A stretch of DNA of 64,000 bases from Gemmatimonadaceae bacterium (GTDB taxonomy: Bacteria; Gemmatimonadota; Gemmatimonadetes; Gemmatimonadales; Gemmatimonadaceae): positions 1-64,000 of the forward strand of contig DASQFN010000045.1 in assembly GCA_035633115.1 (NCBI GenBank), given 5' to 3'. Both the position numbers and the translations under genes were made by a program. The notes beneath the pieces are model-generated. The model searched no databases. It was not told where the DNA came from and was given only the letters and a program-made list of their open reading frames with translations. Of this stretch, positions 25,280 to 36,963 are shown piece after piece. Numbering within the stretch: position 1 is the first letter of the stretch; each line of letters starts with the position of its first letter.

Positions 25280-25813
25280 TTGGCGCCCGGTCGTTCTGCT
25301 GCGACGCGACGTATCACCGCGCTGTGCTGCACGTGCGCGGCCGTCGCGACGACGACGGGCTGCTCGATGATGATGAATATCCGGCCGGCCGCGGACAGCT
25401 ACACGTACGATCTGGGAACGGCGTCGGCTCAGGACGCACGGGCGAAGGCGGAGACAACGTTGAAGCCTTTCGGCTACCGTTTTTCTGCCGACGACGGGCA
25501 GCCCGGCGTGCAAATGGAATCCCAATGGCAACCCCGCGAGCCAATCGATGAGCAGGAGCGCGCAAGCGGCTACGAGATCATCTCGAGGGTCAAGGTCACC
25601 GGGCACCGGAGTGAAGCAGCAGGCCAGCCGAAGCTCTATCACGTGCTGCTCACGATCGAAAATCGATTTGTGCCTTCGCGCGAAACGGGTCGCACGAGCC
25701 GCCGCCTCGGGACGCCCGTGGGATCGACTTACGCGCGGTCGATTGTGAAGCAGATGAGTCTTGCCTTCGGCGGAGCATCTCGCCCGATAGCGGACGAGCC
25801 TCGACCGTTCTGA
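25280..25813 (+). CDS. Predicted small lipoprotein, unknown function
   Basis: 177 residues from TTG 25280, one base after the DUF1232 stop. The signal ends TTTGC-S, placing a probable acylated Cys at 28. The mature part has one alpha/beta fold with SYTYDLGTASAQDARAKAE, GYRFSADDGQPGVQMESQW and KLYHVLLTIENRFVPSRE segments. The motif of a variable tyrosine/asparagine turn and a conserved strand suggests a periplasmic binding or scaffold domain, but I cannot name a family. Start and lipobox are both weak, so the N-terminus may be wrong. Confidence 0.55.
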   Translation: MAPGRSAATRRITALCCTCAAVATTTGCSMMMNIRPAADSYTYDLGTASAQDARAKAETTLKPFGYRFSADDGQPGVQMESQWQPREPIDEQERASGYEIISRVKVTGHRSEAAGQPKLYHVLLTIENRFVPSRETGRTSRRLGTPVGSTYARSIVKQMSLAFGGASRPIADEPRPF

Positions 25814-25870
25814 GCCGGCGCACAAGGGCTCGAGCGCCTTCGCACTCCCGGTAGAGCTCCGAGCCACGCC

Positions 25871-28553
<2,683 letters not shown>

Positions 28554-28653
28554 CCGAAGCAATTTGTAGTGAAGGTGTAAGAGTCCGGAACGCCCGGATG
28601 TTTCCTTGACAACCTCTCAGTTCGGGCAGCAACTTCTCCACGCATCCCGTTGT

Positions 28654-28667
28654 CTACTGTATAGTAG
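28654..28667. promoter_or_regulatory. Inverted repeat over a possible -10 element of the APC permease gene
   Basis: CTACT-GTAT-AGTAG contains TATAGT, a plausible -10, 71 bases before the permease ATG. A repressor binding the arms would block the promoter. The arms resemble operators of BlaI/CopY-type repressors only loosely. An upstream TTGACA at 28606 is too far from this -10 to pair with it. Confidence 0.35.
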
Positions 28668-28735
28668 GCGCAGATTCTGCTGAGCGTCGCCGCGTCCCTC
28701 GCAGGTCCCACATCCGCCGGTTTCCGGAGAATCGC

Positions 28736-30274
28736 ATGGGCATTTGGACTAAGAAGAGCATTGCCAGCCTGCAGGCTGAAGCCGGCGCCGAAGAGGGCGA
28801 GCACACTCTCAGGCGTGCGCTCGGCGCGCTGAACCTCACCACGCTTGGCATCGGCGCGATCATCGGCGCGGGAATCTTCGTTCTCACCGGAACAGCCGCG
28901 GCGAATTACGCCGGACCCGCCATCGTCTATTCGTTCATCCTCGCGGGACTCGGCTGCCTGTTCGCCGGACTTTGCTACGCGGAGTTCGCCGCGATGATCC
29001 CAATCGCGGGCAGCGCCTACACTTACGGATACGCGACGCTCGGCGAGCTCATAGCCTGGATCATCGGCTGGGATCTCATTCTGGAGTACCTCTTCGGCGC
29101 CGCTACGGTCGCCGTCGGCTGGTCAGGGTATTTCTCGGCGTTCATGAACGAGCTCGGCTTCCGGATACCGGTTCAGTTCACCGGAGCGCCACTCAGCGTC
29201 GCCGGAGGCTTCAACCTCGTTCCATCGCAGATCTGCTTCAACCCGACGACCAATGAAGTGATAAGCGTCGCCACGGGACAGGTTTGCCAATACTCCACGG
29301 TGCAGGGGGTGGTCAATCTGCCGGCGATGGTACTCATCGGCTTGGTGACCGCCCTGCTGGTGATCGGCATCCGCGAGTCGGCACGCTTCAACAACCTCAT
29401 CGTGATCGTCAAGCTCGCAATCGTACTGCTCGTAATCGGATTCGGCTTCATGTACGTGAACTCCGACAACTGGCATCCGTTCATTCCCGAGAGCACGGGG
29501 GAGCGCGGGCAGTACGGATGGGGGGGCATCGTCCGCGGGGCGGCGGTGATCTTCTTCGCGTACATCGGATTCGACGCGGTATCGACGGCAGCGCAGGAAG
29601 CAAAGAACCCGCAGCGCGACATGCCGATTGGAATTCTGGGCTCGCTCGCCATCTGTACCGTTCTGTACATCCTGATGGCGCTCGTCATGACGGGCCTCAC
29701 GAAGTACACGAATCTCAATGTTCCGCACCCGGTTTTCGTCGCGATCGCGGCTGCAGGTCCAGCCCTGGCGTGGCTGCGTCCGATCATCAACATCGGCGCG
29801 ATTGCGGGACTCGCTTCGGTGGTGCTCGTGATGCTGCTGGCACAGCCCAGAATTTTCTACACGATGTCACGCGACGGCCTGCTGCCGCCGGTCTTCAGCA
29901 AGGTGCATCCGAAGTTCCGGACTCCGTACATCACGACGATTCTGACGGGAGTCGTCTGCGCCCTTATCGCAGGCGCGTTCCCGATCGCTTTGCTTGGAGA
30001 GCTCGTGTCGATCGGGACACTGCTGGCCTTCGTCATCGTATCGGCGGGAATTATCATGCTTCGCCGGACGAGTCCCGACATTCCACGACCGTTCCGGACG
30101 CCGCTCGTGCCGCTCGTTCCGATCCTGTCGATTCTCATCTGCGGCTACATGATGGTCAGTCTGCCCGGTGATACCTGGCTCCGTCTGATCGTGTGGCTCA
30201 TACTCGGTTTCCTGATCTACTTCCTATATGGGAAGGCGCACTCGCGCGTGGCGGCCACCGAATCGAGTGGTTGA
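28736..30274 (+). CDS. APC-superfamily amino-acid permease (CAT-like)
   Basis: 512 residues with about 12-14 transmembrane helices. The N-terminus (LTTLGIGAIIGAGIFVLTG) is the conserved helix 1 of APC transporters and IAGSAYTYGYATLGELIAWIIGW is helix 3; FFAYIGFDAVSTAAQEAKNP is helix 6. The hydrophilic N-terminus and overall length match the cationic amino-acid transporter (CAT/YfnA) branch. Substrate cannot be fixed from sequence. A candidate operator lies at 28654. Its end overlaps the nrnA start. Confidence 0.9.
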   Translation: MGIWTKKSIASLQAEAGAEEGEHTLRRALGALNLTTLGIGAIIGAGIFVLTGTAAANYAGPAIVYSFILAGLGCLFAGLCYAEFAAMIPIAGSAYTYGYATLGELIAWIIGWDLILEYLFGAATVAVGWSGYFSAFMNELGFRIPVQFTGAPLSVAGGFNLVPSQICFNPTTNEVISVATGQVCQYSTVQGVVNLPAMVLIGLVTALLVIGIRESARFNNLIVIVKLAIVLLVIGFGFMYVNSDNWHPFIPESTGERGQYGWGGIVRGAAVIFFAYIGFDAVSTAAQEAKNPQRDMPIGILGSLAICTVLYILMALVMTGLTKYTNLNVPHPVFVAIAAAGPALAWLRPIINIGAIAGLASVVLVMLLAQPRIFYTMSRDGLLPPVFSKVHPKFRTPYITTILTGVVCALIAGAFPIALLGELVSIGTLLAFVIVSAGIIMLRRTSPDIPRPFRTPLVPLVPILSILICGYMMVSLPGDTWLRLIVWLILGFLIYFLYGKAHSRVAATESSG

Positions 30275-31298
30275 TCTTCTATCGGTACCGCCACACCGAG
30301 CCGAAGCGATAGAGCGCCTCGCGCGGGAGTTCCGCGCGGGGCGCTCTGTCGCAATCAGCACTCACATCAACGCCGACGGTGACGGCTGCGGCTCCGAGGC
30401 AGCGCTCGCGCGGCTGCTCGAGAGTCGCGGGCTCAAGGCCCGAATCGTCAATCCCACACCGTGGCCCGAGACCTTCCGATTCCTGTTGGGAACGGATGTG
30501 ACGGATGAAACGGATAAGGGACCTGCGGCGCTCGCCGGTATCGACCTTTTAATAGTCGTGGACATCGCTGATGTGAAGCGGCTTGGCTCGCTTGCCGAGA
30601 CAGTGCGGAGCTTAAAAATCCCGAAGCTCGTAATTGACCATCACATCCCGAGCGACGAGCCGCCGTCCCAGAACATGCTGGCTGACACGACGGCCTGCGC
30701 GACGGGAGAGCTGATTTACGACGTCGCCGTCACGCTTGGACTCGAGATTACGCCGGAGATTGCGAGCGCCCTCTATGTCGCCGTGCTCACCGACACGGGC
30801 GGATTCCGGTTCAGCAACACGAGCGCCCGGTGCCTTGCCGTGGCGAGCCAGCTTCTCGCCGCCGGAGTCGAGCCGGAGGAGATGTACCGGCGCCTGTATG
30901 CATCCCTGCCCATTGGACGCCTGCATCTTTTGCGCGATGCGTTGGCGACTCTGGAAGTGGACCCCGCCTACGGAATCTCGTGGATTTCAGTCGCTGCAGG
31001 CGCTGCTGAAGAATACGGATTGAAGTCAGAGGATCTCGAGGGAATCGCCGAGCATCCGCGGTCTGTTGGCGGGACGAGGCTTGCGGTTTTCTTTCGCGAT
31101 CTTGGTCACGGAAAGATCAAGGTTTCGTTCCGCAGCACCGGCAAGGTCAATGTCAACGAGTTTGCCCGGCTTTTTGGAGGGGGCGGGCACGCTCGCGCGT
31201 CCGGTGCTCTTGTTCCCGGGACGCTCGAGGAAGTGCGGCACAATGTCATTGCGGCTGCGAGGGAGTTTGTTGGGGCGATTGGAACTTCGAAAAGCTAA
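30267..31298 (+). CDS. nrnA: DHH/DHHA1 phosphoesterase, NrnA-like nanoRNase/pAp phosphatase
   Basis: 343 residues from GTG 30267; ATG 30228 is also in frame but would overlap the permease by 47 bases. Motifs of the family in order: STHINADGDG, VVDIAD, VIDHHIPSD (DHH), TDTGGFRFSNTS, and the DHHA1 GGGGHARASGA. NrnA degrades 2-5-nt RNA fragments and dephosphorylates adenosine-3',5'-bisphosphate, using manganese in the cytoplasm. Length and motif set fit well. It overlaps the permease stop by eight bases. A large hairpin at 31324-31368 follows it. Confidence 0.9.
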   Translation: MVDLLSVPPHRAEAIERLAREFRAGRSVAISTHINADGDGCGSEAALARLLESRGLKARIVNPTPWPETFRFLLGTDVTDETDKGPAALAGIDLLIVVDIADVKRLGSLAETVRSLKIPKLVIDHHIPSDEPPSQNMLADTTACATGELIYDVAVTLGLEITPEIASALYVAVLTDTGGFRFSNTSARCLAVASQLLAAGVEPEEMYRRLYASLPIGRLHLLRDALATLEVDPAYGISWISVAAGAAEEYGLKSEDLEGIAEHPRSVGGTRLAVFFRDLGHGKIKVSFRSTGKVNVNEFARLFGGGGHARASGALVPGTLEEVRHNVIAAAREFVGAIGTSKS

Positions 31299-31323
31299 AC
31301 AATCCGGTACGGGCAACGGCTTG

Positions 31324-31368
31324 ACGGGATACGGGTTACGGGTTTTTCCCCGGTTATCCGTATCCCGT
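31324..31368. terminator. Bidirectional hairpin terminator between nrnA and the TPR gene
   Basis: Perfect 11-base arms ACGGGATACGG (31324-31334) and CCGTATCCCGT (31358-31368) enclose a 23-base loop that can itself pair (CGGG-TTTTT-CCCCG). Its position between convergent genes, 25 bases past the nrnA stop and seven before the other stop, supports a shared terminator. There is no long U-tract on either side. Confidence 0.65.
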
Positions 31369-31374
31369 TGCGCG

Positions 31375-32970
31375 TCAGAAGCGCGATGCCGTCAGTTTGA
31401 CGTCAGCTCCGGCCCATGCCTTGGCAAACCGCCTCTCAGCGGCGGCCGCTTCAGCCGACTTGCCCTGCGCCCGGAGTGCGGCAGCAAGACCGAACAGCGA
31501 CCACCCGTTCTCGGGAAACCTCTTGAGGTCCTCGCGGTAGACGACTTCAGCTTCCGCGTTCCGCCCCGCCTTCAAGAGCGCAGCACCCAGTGACTGACGG
31601 ATCGGGTAGTACCATTTCGGCGGCTCGAAATAGAGTCCGGCGTCCTCGATTTTCAGCGCCTCGCGGAAGTGCGCGATCGCCTCAGCGTGCTTGCCGCTCC
31701 GCGTTGCGATCTCCGCCATGAGAGCGTGGACGGCAATCGAGACGGGCGTCTTCGATTCAGCGTCGACCGGCGTGGCCCCGTCTATCGCCTTGACTGTGTC
31801 GAGAGCGACTGCCGCCTCGGCGAACTGACCCTTCGCTGCGTGTGCAACCCCGCGCGCGTAGTAGGCTATCGCAAGCGGGAAGCGGAGGTCGGACGGCGGG
31901 AGTGGTTCGGCGAGCACCTCATCCCAGCGCCCGAACGTCGTGAGCGTGAGCGCATAGTACGGAACCATCTCCTGGAGCATTCCGACCGATCGTGCGACGT
32001 CGAGATTGACCTTGGACTTCAGCGCCCGCGCATTCTCGATTGCCTGCGCGCTCTTCCCGGCCAACGTCGAGACAAATGCGAGGAAATGGATGTTGTGCGG
32101 ATAGTAGGCCAGGGAATAGACCGTTGTCGGCTTCTGCCCCTCGATGAACACCTCGTCGGAGTGGATCGCGTGGACGTTGGCCGTCGCCGCGTCGCCATAT
32201 CTACCCACGCGGACATAGATGTGGGCCGGCATGTGGACCATGTGGCCAACGCCCGGCATCAGACGGGCGAGTCGCTCCGCACAGGGGACGGCGAGCTGTG
32301 GAGTTGCTGCCTCGACTGCATGGATATAGTAATGACACGCTCCGGGGTGGCGCGGGTTGCGCGCTATCACCCGCTCGAGCTGGCGGACGATCTCACGCGT
32401 GCCGGGATACGGCTGCCCCGCCGGCGTCCAGTAATTCCAGGGTCGCAGATCCATCAGTGACTCGGCGTAGAGAGCAGCCGCGTCGAGATCGTTCGGATAA
32501 CTCCGGGCAACTTCCCTCATCGCGTTGGCGTACGCGGTGTCCAGTCTGGCGCGATTTGCAGGCGGCACGGCCGCGTACCGGGCCGCCACAGCGCGAATGT
32601 ATGCGCGCTCCCGCGGCGCAGCGTTGCGGCTTACCGAGAGAGCCTTCTGCGCCGCTTCATAGGCTTTGACCCCGCTCGCAGAGTCCATCCCGGCGTTCAC
32701 GTGGGGGCCGTACGCGTACGCGATTCCCCAATAGCACATCGCGCAGGTGGGATCCAGCTCCGTCGCGCGCGTGAACGACCTGATCGCCTCCGCGTGATTG
32801 AAGCCGTACACCAGGCGAAACCCCTGATTGAAGTACTGCTGAGCGCCCGGGACTTTCGTGCTCACTACCTTGGCGTGGCTGCCGAGATCCTTGTAGAGTG
32901 GAACGGTCCCCTGCTGGCCGGGAAGGCTCGAGGCGACGAGCAGCAGGGCGGTGGTGATTCGAACGATCAT
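31375..32970 (-). CDS. Secreted TPR-repeat protein
   Basis: 531 residues with an N-terminal signal (IVRITTALLLVASSLPGQQ). Several TPR-like helical repeats are visible, such as AEAIRSFTRATELDPTCAMCYWGIAYAYGP near residues 60-90 and AEAIAHFREALKIEDAGLYF, AEVVYREDLKRFPENGWSLFGLAAAL near the C-terminus. Two conserved-looking Cys in CAMCYWG are close together. The middle resembles the all-helical, HYYIHAVE-containing proteins annotated as hypothetical in this group. TPR proteins bind partner proteins; no catalytic motif is visible. It is probably monocistronic. Confidence 0.75.
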   Translation of the reverse strand: MIVRITTALLLVASSLPGQQGTVPLYKDLGSHAKVVSTKVPGAQQYFNQGFRLVYGFNHAEAIRSFTRATELDPTCAMCYWGIAYAYGPHVNAGMDSASGVKAYEAAQKALSVSRNAAPRERAYIRAVAARYAAVPPANRARLDTAYANAMREVARSYPNDLDAAALYAESLMDLRPWNYWTPAGQPYPGTREIVRQLERVIARNPRHPGACHYYIHAVEAATPQLAVPCAERLARLMPGVGHMVHMPAHIYVRVGRYGDAATANVHAIHSDEVFIEGQKPTTVYSLAYYPHNIHFLAFVSTLAGKSAQAIENARALKSKVNLDVARSVGMLQEMVPYYALTLTTFGRWDEVLAEPLPPSDLRFPLAIAYYARGVAHAAKGQFAEAAVALDTVKAIDGATPVDAESKTPVSIAVHALMAEIATRSGKHAEAIAHFREALKIEDAGLYFEPPKWYYPIRQSLGAALLKAGRNAEAEVVYREDLKRFPENGWSLFGLAAALRAQGKSAEAAAAERRFAKAWAGADVKLTASRF

Positions 32971-33076
32971 ATCAGCTCCCTTATTTCGTCTTTCTCCATC
33001 TTAGCGTCGCCTGCGTCGCCCGCAAGAGCCCCGGGCCCGGCTGTCGCCTGTTGCGCCGCCTCCCCGAGAGGAGCCT

Positions 33077-33094
33077 CTTGCCAGTCTTGGCAAG
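33077..33094 (-). terminator. Hairpin downstream of the TonB-like gene
   Basis: CTTGCCA (33077-33083) and TGGCAAG (33088-33094) pair around a four-base loop, 32 bases past the TonB-like gene's stop in its direction of transcription. No U-run follows, so function as a terminator is only probable. Confidence 0.4.
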
Positions 33095-33125
33095 AAGGTC
33101 CCCGCCGACCAGGCAGCGCAGCCGG

Positions 33126-33827
33126 CTAGCGATCCAGCCGAAACACGAACTGCTGCTGAACCAGCTGCGCGACGGCGCGGCCGCCGATTGTCGCCGGGCG
33201 GAAGCGCATGCGTGGGAGAGCCCGTCGAATCGATTCGACGAATGCATCGTTAGTTGCTGTGATGATTCGTAACGAGCTCACATCCGCTCTGCCGGACTCG
33301 CGCACCACAAACTCCGCCGCGACCATTCCCTCAATTCCTGCAGCGCGCAACGCGGAAGGATAAACGGGGACTGTTTCGCCGATCATGCTGACAGCGGTTT
33401 CGACTTCCGTAATACTGTAGGCGCGCTGTCCCTCGCCGCCTGAGGCGGCGGATCGCGACAAACTGGTCGAGGCGCTATTCCCGGTCGCAGTCGGCACGAG
33501 CTCCGATGTCACCGGAGCAATCTGGACCTCGATCGAGGGAAGGGAGGTCGGAACGTCAACCGAGAACGCGGGGGACATCCGTATCAGGCCGACGTTCGCA
33601 GCGCGTGGCGAGTTATGTGGAGCCCTCGGAAAGACAGGGGCCGCCTGCTTCGGCATGGGCACCCAATGGATCACGACCGGCTCGTCCGGCTTGGCCTCCG
33701 CGGCCGCGCCGACTGCAGTGGCGTACACCGCGACAAAGATGATTGCGGTATGGACGGTCGCGCTCGCGACCATGAAGTGACTTGTTCGCGTACGATGTGC
33801 TCTCGATTCCAGCAGAGTAGTGAGCAT
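33126..33827 (-). CDS. TonB C-terminal-domain energy transducer-like protein
   Basis: 233 residues from ATG 33827, chosen because GGAGGAG lies seven bases before it; an in-frame ATG further out lacks this. Residues ~15-50 form a membrane anchor (HFMVASATVHTAIIFVAVYATAV), then a Pro-rich periplasmic linker, and the last ~80 residues are a TonB C-terminal domain (VPVYPSALRAAGIEGMVAAEFVV, MRFRPATIGGRAV, VQQQFVFRLD). It would couple inner-membrane proton motive force to outer-membrane receptors, or act as another cell-envelope linker. No exbB/exbD genes are nearby. Confidence 0.85.
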   Translation of the reverse strand: MLTTLLESRAHRTRTSHFMVASATVHTAIIFVAVYATAVGAAAEAKPDEPVVIHWVPMPKQAAPVFPRAPHNSPRAANVGLIRMSPAFSVDVPTSLPSIEVQIAPVTSELVPTATGNSASTSLSRSAASGGEGQRAYSITEVETAVSMIGETVPVYPSALRAAGIEGMVAAEFVVRESGRADVSSLRIITATNDAFVESIRRALPRMRFRPATIGGRAVAQLVQQQFVFRLDR

Positions 33828-33965
33828 GGCGTCTCCTCCGGTTGCCAATAGGTACTGCATATGAGACGCGGTGCGCCATCGCTCAAAACACGATTCACCG
33901 ACTTGTAATGGTATGTAACGCCTAGCGATAATCCGGCGCTAACGCTGGCTTAATCCAGCTGATGG

Positions 33966-34322
33966 CTATCCGTGCGGACGGTTCAGACTGTTCTTGGTGC
34001 TGAACCCCTCGGGGTATCGCTTTCGGAGCTTCTCGACATTCATTCGCGCAATGTCCGAAAGGCTCACACCAATGCCCTTCGAGCCAACGGCGCAATACCA
34101 CAGGATGTCACCGATCTCTTTCGCGATCTTGTCGCGCGTCGCGTCGTCCAGCGGATGACCGTGATACAGAATCTTCTTCACGTGGTCGGCGATCTCGCCT
34201 GATTCGCCCGACAGTCCAAGAGCAGCTGCGTCGAGCATTGTCTGCTCCGACTCCGTGCTCTGCGGCGACGCAGTACGCAATGCGAGCTCCTGATACTCGT
34301 CGAAGGCCTCGAAGTTCTCCAT
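33966..34322 (-). CDS. MazG-like nucleoside triphosphate pyrophosphohydrolase
   Basis: 118 residues from ATG 34322 with GGAAG upstream. The all-alpha NTP-pyrophosphatase motif is present: GLSGESGEIADHVKK (ExxE metal ligands) and KIAKEIGDILWY (ExxD). Small single-domain MazG-like enzymes clear non-canonical or excess nucleoside triphosphates. FDEYQELALRTA at the N-terminus is family-typical. The start overlaps the stop of the small lipoprotein gene (TGATG), making it the last gene in a chain that begins with the NCS1 permease. Confidence 0.85.
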   Translation of the reverse strand: MENFEAFDEYQELALRTASPQSTESEQTMLDAAALGLSGESGEIADHVKKILYHGHPLDDATRDKIAKEIGDILWYCAVGSKGIGVSLSDIARMNVEKLRKRYPEGFSTKNSLNRPHG

Positions 34323-34483
34323 CAGCTTCCGGGTGAGCCGGTGACACGAATCCGGCCATACATGCCGAGGACCTGAAAGGCGTAGTCGCTTCCGACGACC
34401 TCTACAACCTGTCCCTCGGGCATGCTTTGTTTCGCGCTGCAACCGCTGAGGGCGAACAGCAAAGCGATGAGCGAAATCCTCAA
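34322..34483 (-). CDS. 53-residue predicted lipoprotein
   Basis: A short frame starts at TTG 34483, which overlaps the nitrilase stop (TTGA), and ends in TGA overlapping the MazG-like ATG. It gives MRISLIALLFALSGCSAK, an unambiguous lipoprotein signal with acylated Cys15, then GQVVEVVGSDYAFQVLG and a short tail. Overlaps on both sides and a good lipobox argue that it is real, though its mature part is only 39 residues. VEVVGSDYAFQV looks like the first strand of a small beta-domain such as a cupredoxin, so it might be a truncated relative. No function is claimed. Confidence 0.6.
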   Translation of the reverse strand: MRISLIALLFALSGCSAKQSMPEGQVVEVVGSDYAFQVLGMYGRIRVTGSPGS

Positions 34484-35349
34484 GGCGCTACCAGGCCGCC
34501 GTAGGTCTCGGGCCGGCGGTCACGATAGAACTGCCAGACGTTCCGCACCTCGCGAATCTTGTCCAGATCGAGCTCAGCCGTTACAAGCTCTGTCTGATCG
34601 CGCGATCCGCTGGCGAGGAACTGACCGCGGGGGTCGCAGAAGTAGCTCTGGCCGTAGAACTCGCCGATATCCCACGGCTGCTCGTGTCCAACGCGATTGA
34701 TGGCCCCAACGAAGTACGCGTTGGCGACAGCGTGCGCGGGCTGCTCGAGCTTCCACAGATACTCCGACAATCCGGCGACAGTGGCCGAGGGATTGAAGAC
34801 GATCTCGGCACCGTTGAGGCCAAGCTCGCGCGCACCTTCGGGAAAATGACGATCGTAGCAGATGTACACGCCGACGTCGGCGTACTGCGTCTTGAACACC
34901 GGGTAACCGAGGTTGCCGGGCTTGAAGTAGAACTTCTCCCAGAATCCCGGTGCCACGTGAGGAATGTGGTTCTTTCTGTATTTCCCCAGGAACGTCCCGT
35001 CGGCGTCGATTACCGCCGCGGTATTGTAGTAGACGCCCGGTGACTCTTCCTCATAGATCGGGACGATGATCACCATGTTGTGCCGGCGGGCAAGCTCCTG
35101 CATCAGCTTGGTCGTCGGCCCATCCGGAATCTCCTCCGTCGACTCGTACCAGCGCGTGGTCTGCTCGGCGCAGAAGTACGGGCCGGTGAAGATCTCCTGC
35201 ATGCAGATGATCTGGACGCCCTCGGCTGCTGCTTTCTCGATCAGTGGAACGTGCTTGGCGAGGTTCGCCTCGCGAATCGTGTCCAGCGACTCGTCAGTCC
35301 TGCAGGCATGAGTCGCCTGGATGAGGCCGCATTTTACGACTCGGGGCAT
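34480..35349 (-). CDS. Nitrilase-superfamily carbamoylase/amidase (beta-ureidopropionase-like)
   Basis: 289 residues. The Glu-Lys-Cys triad is visible: Glu in ICMQEIFTGPYF, Lys in GKYRKNHIPHV and Cys in VGVYICYDRHFPEG. This last, with YDRHFPE, and the C-terminal NVWQFYRDRRPETY match beta-ureidopropionases/N-carbamoyl amino-acid hydrolases, which release CO2 and ammonia from carbamoyl-beta-alanine or related compounds. The adjoining NCS1 permease supports a pyrimidine, hydantoin or allantoin breakdown role. ATG 35349 was chosen; TTG 35358, overlapping the permease stop, is an alternative. No dihydropyrimidinase gene lies nearby in the window. Confidence 0.87.
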   Translation of the reverse strand: MPRVVKCGLIQATHACRTDESLDTIREANLAKHVPLIEKAAAEGVQIICMQEIFTGPYFCAEQTTRWYESTEEIPDGPTTKLMQELARRHNMVIIVPIYEEESPGVYYNTAAVIDADGTFLGKYRKNHIPHVAPGFWEKFYFKPGNLGYPVFKTQYADVGVYICYDRHFPEGARELGLNGAEIVFNPSATVAGLSEYLWKLEQPAHAVANAYFVGAINRVGHEQPWDIGEFYGQSYFCDPRGQFLASGSRDQTELVTAELDLDKIREVRNVWQFYRDRRPETYGGLVAP

Positions 35350-35354
35350 ACCGC

Positions 35355-36848
35355 TCAACTCTCTGTGATTGGATGACTGAATGAAGGCGCTTCAACCGGC
35401 CGCTCCGCCCGCTGCGTGCGCATCAACAAAAGATAAACCGCGAAGCTGAGGATGAACGTGACGAACCACGCATAAGTGTAGAGTGTGTCGAAAACGTTCG
35501 GATTAGCCACTTGGCCGCCGGGAGTGGTTGCGGCGCGGACGAAGCCCGGCACGACGGGAAGTATCGCGATGACGAGCGCGGCGATAGCCCGAATGTTAAC
35601 ACCGTTAACATAGGAGTACCGGCCCTCAAGCAGGAAGAGATCGCGGACCGACAGCTGCTGACGCCGGATTATCCAGTAGTCGGCAATGAGGATTCCGCCG
35701 AGAGCGCCCATCAGGCTCGAGTAACCGATTAGCCACGTGAAGATGTACGCCGCCGCATCGGAATACAGCCGCCAGGGCATCATGAGAATCCCGATGACCG
35801 CGGTGATGAGCCCGCCAGTGACATAGCTGATGCGCTTCGGGCTGAGATTCGAGAAATCATTTGCCGGCGAGACGACGTTCGCCGCCATGTTGGTCGTCAG
35901 CTGCGCGGCGAGAACAATGAGCGCGCCGAAAATTATCACGGCGGGCGAGCCGATCCGCGTGATGAGCTCGACCGGATCCCAGATCGCTTTGCCGAAGATG
36001 ACGATGGTCGCGCTCGTGACGGCCACGCCGATGAATGCGAACAAAACCATCGTGCCCGGAAGGCCGAGCGCCTGACCCAGCGCCTGCGATCGCTGGCTCT
36101 TCGCGTAACGCGTGAAGTCGGGAATGTTGAGGGAAAGTGTCGCCCAGTAGCCCACATTCGCGGTGAGCGCGGCGGGGAAGAGCGTCCAGAAGGGCGTCGC
36201 GCCGCCCCGAAGCCTCGTCGACCCTTCCAGAATTGCCGTCAGTCCGCCACCGTTTCGTATCGCCCACACGAGAAGAGCGAGCCCGCCGGCGAGCAGCAGC
36301 GGCGCCGACCAGCTCTCGAGAACCTTGATGCCTTCGGTCCCCTTGAGAATGATGAAGACCTGAATCACCCAGAACACCGCAAAGGCGATGGCAGTGTGTA
36401 TTCCGATCTGCGCCCATCCATCCCATGCCGCTGTCATGAGCGCGTCGAGCGCCAGGCCTCCGATCCACGTCTGAATGCCGAACCATCCGCAGGCGACGAT
36501 TGCGCGCAGCATCGCCGCGACATTCGCACCGCGCACCCCGAAGCTCGCCCTGCACAGAACAGGAAACGAGATTCCATACTTCGTTCCGGCGTGGGCATTG
36601 AGAATCATCGGAACGAGCACGATGACGTTGCCGAGGAGAATCGTGAACAGCGCCTGGTACCAGTTCATGCCTTGCTGCATGAGACCGGACGCGAGCGTGT
36701 AGGTGGTGATGACGACGGCCATCCCGATCCACAGCGCGGCGATGTTGTAAGTGGACCATGTCCGGCGCGACGGCGGGGTCGGGGCGAGGTCCGGATTCCA
36801 GAGCGGGCTGGAGGCGAGCTCCTCATCGTGCGTCTCGTTTTCGACCAT
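35355..36848 (-). CDS. NCS1-family nucleobase/hydantoin/allantoin:cation symporter
   Basis: 497 residues from ATG 36848, preceded by GCGAGGAAGC; TTG 36884 adds 12 residues and is less likely. The N-terminus SPLWNPDLAPTPPSRRTWS followed by YNIAALWIGMAVVITTYTLASGL is diagnostic for NCS1 transporters, and about 12 helices follow (ASFGVRGANVAAMLRAIVACGWFGIQTW, SLNIPDFTRYAKSQ, FSNLSPKRISYVTGG). NCS1 proteins import uracil, allantoin, hydantoins, cytosine or thiamine with sodium or protons. The adjacent carbamoylase suggests a pyrimidine or hydantoin-type ligand. It heads the leftward operon that includes the carbamoylase, small lipoprotein and MazG-like gene. Confidence 0.92.
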   Translation of the reverse strand: MVENETHDEELASSPLWNPDLAPTPPSRRTWSTYNIAALWIGMAVVITTYTLASGLMQQGMNWYQALFTILLGNVIVLVPMILNAHAGTKYGISFPVLCRASFGVRGANVAAMLRAIVACGWFGIQTWIGGLALDALMTAAWDGWAQIGIHTAIAFAVFWVIQVFIILKGTEGIKVLESWSAPLLLAGGLALLVWAIRNGGGLTAILEGSTRLRGGATPFWTLFPAALTANVGYWATLSLNIPDFTRYAKSQRSQALGQALGLPGTMVLFAFIGVAVTSATIVIFGKAIWDPVELITRIGSPAVIIFGALIVLAAQLTTNMAANVVSPANDFSNLSPKRISYVTGGLITAVIGILMMPWRLYSDAAAYIFTWLIGYSSLMGALGGILIADYWIIRRQQLSVRDLFLLEGRYSYVNGVNIRAIAALVIAILPVVPGFVRAATTPGGQVANPNVFDTLYTYAWFVTFILSFAVYLLLMRTQRAERPVEAPSFSHPITES

Positions 36849-36963
36849 CGCTTCCTCGCGGTGAGTGAGCTCCAGCCCGGTCAATACAACTTGCCTGTAC
36901 CCGGTGTCAAGAAACAGAAGAAAACGGCGCCGGGATAGCCACGTGTGTCTTTCTACGTTGCCG

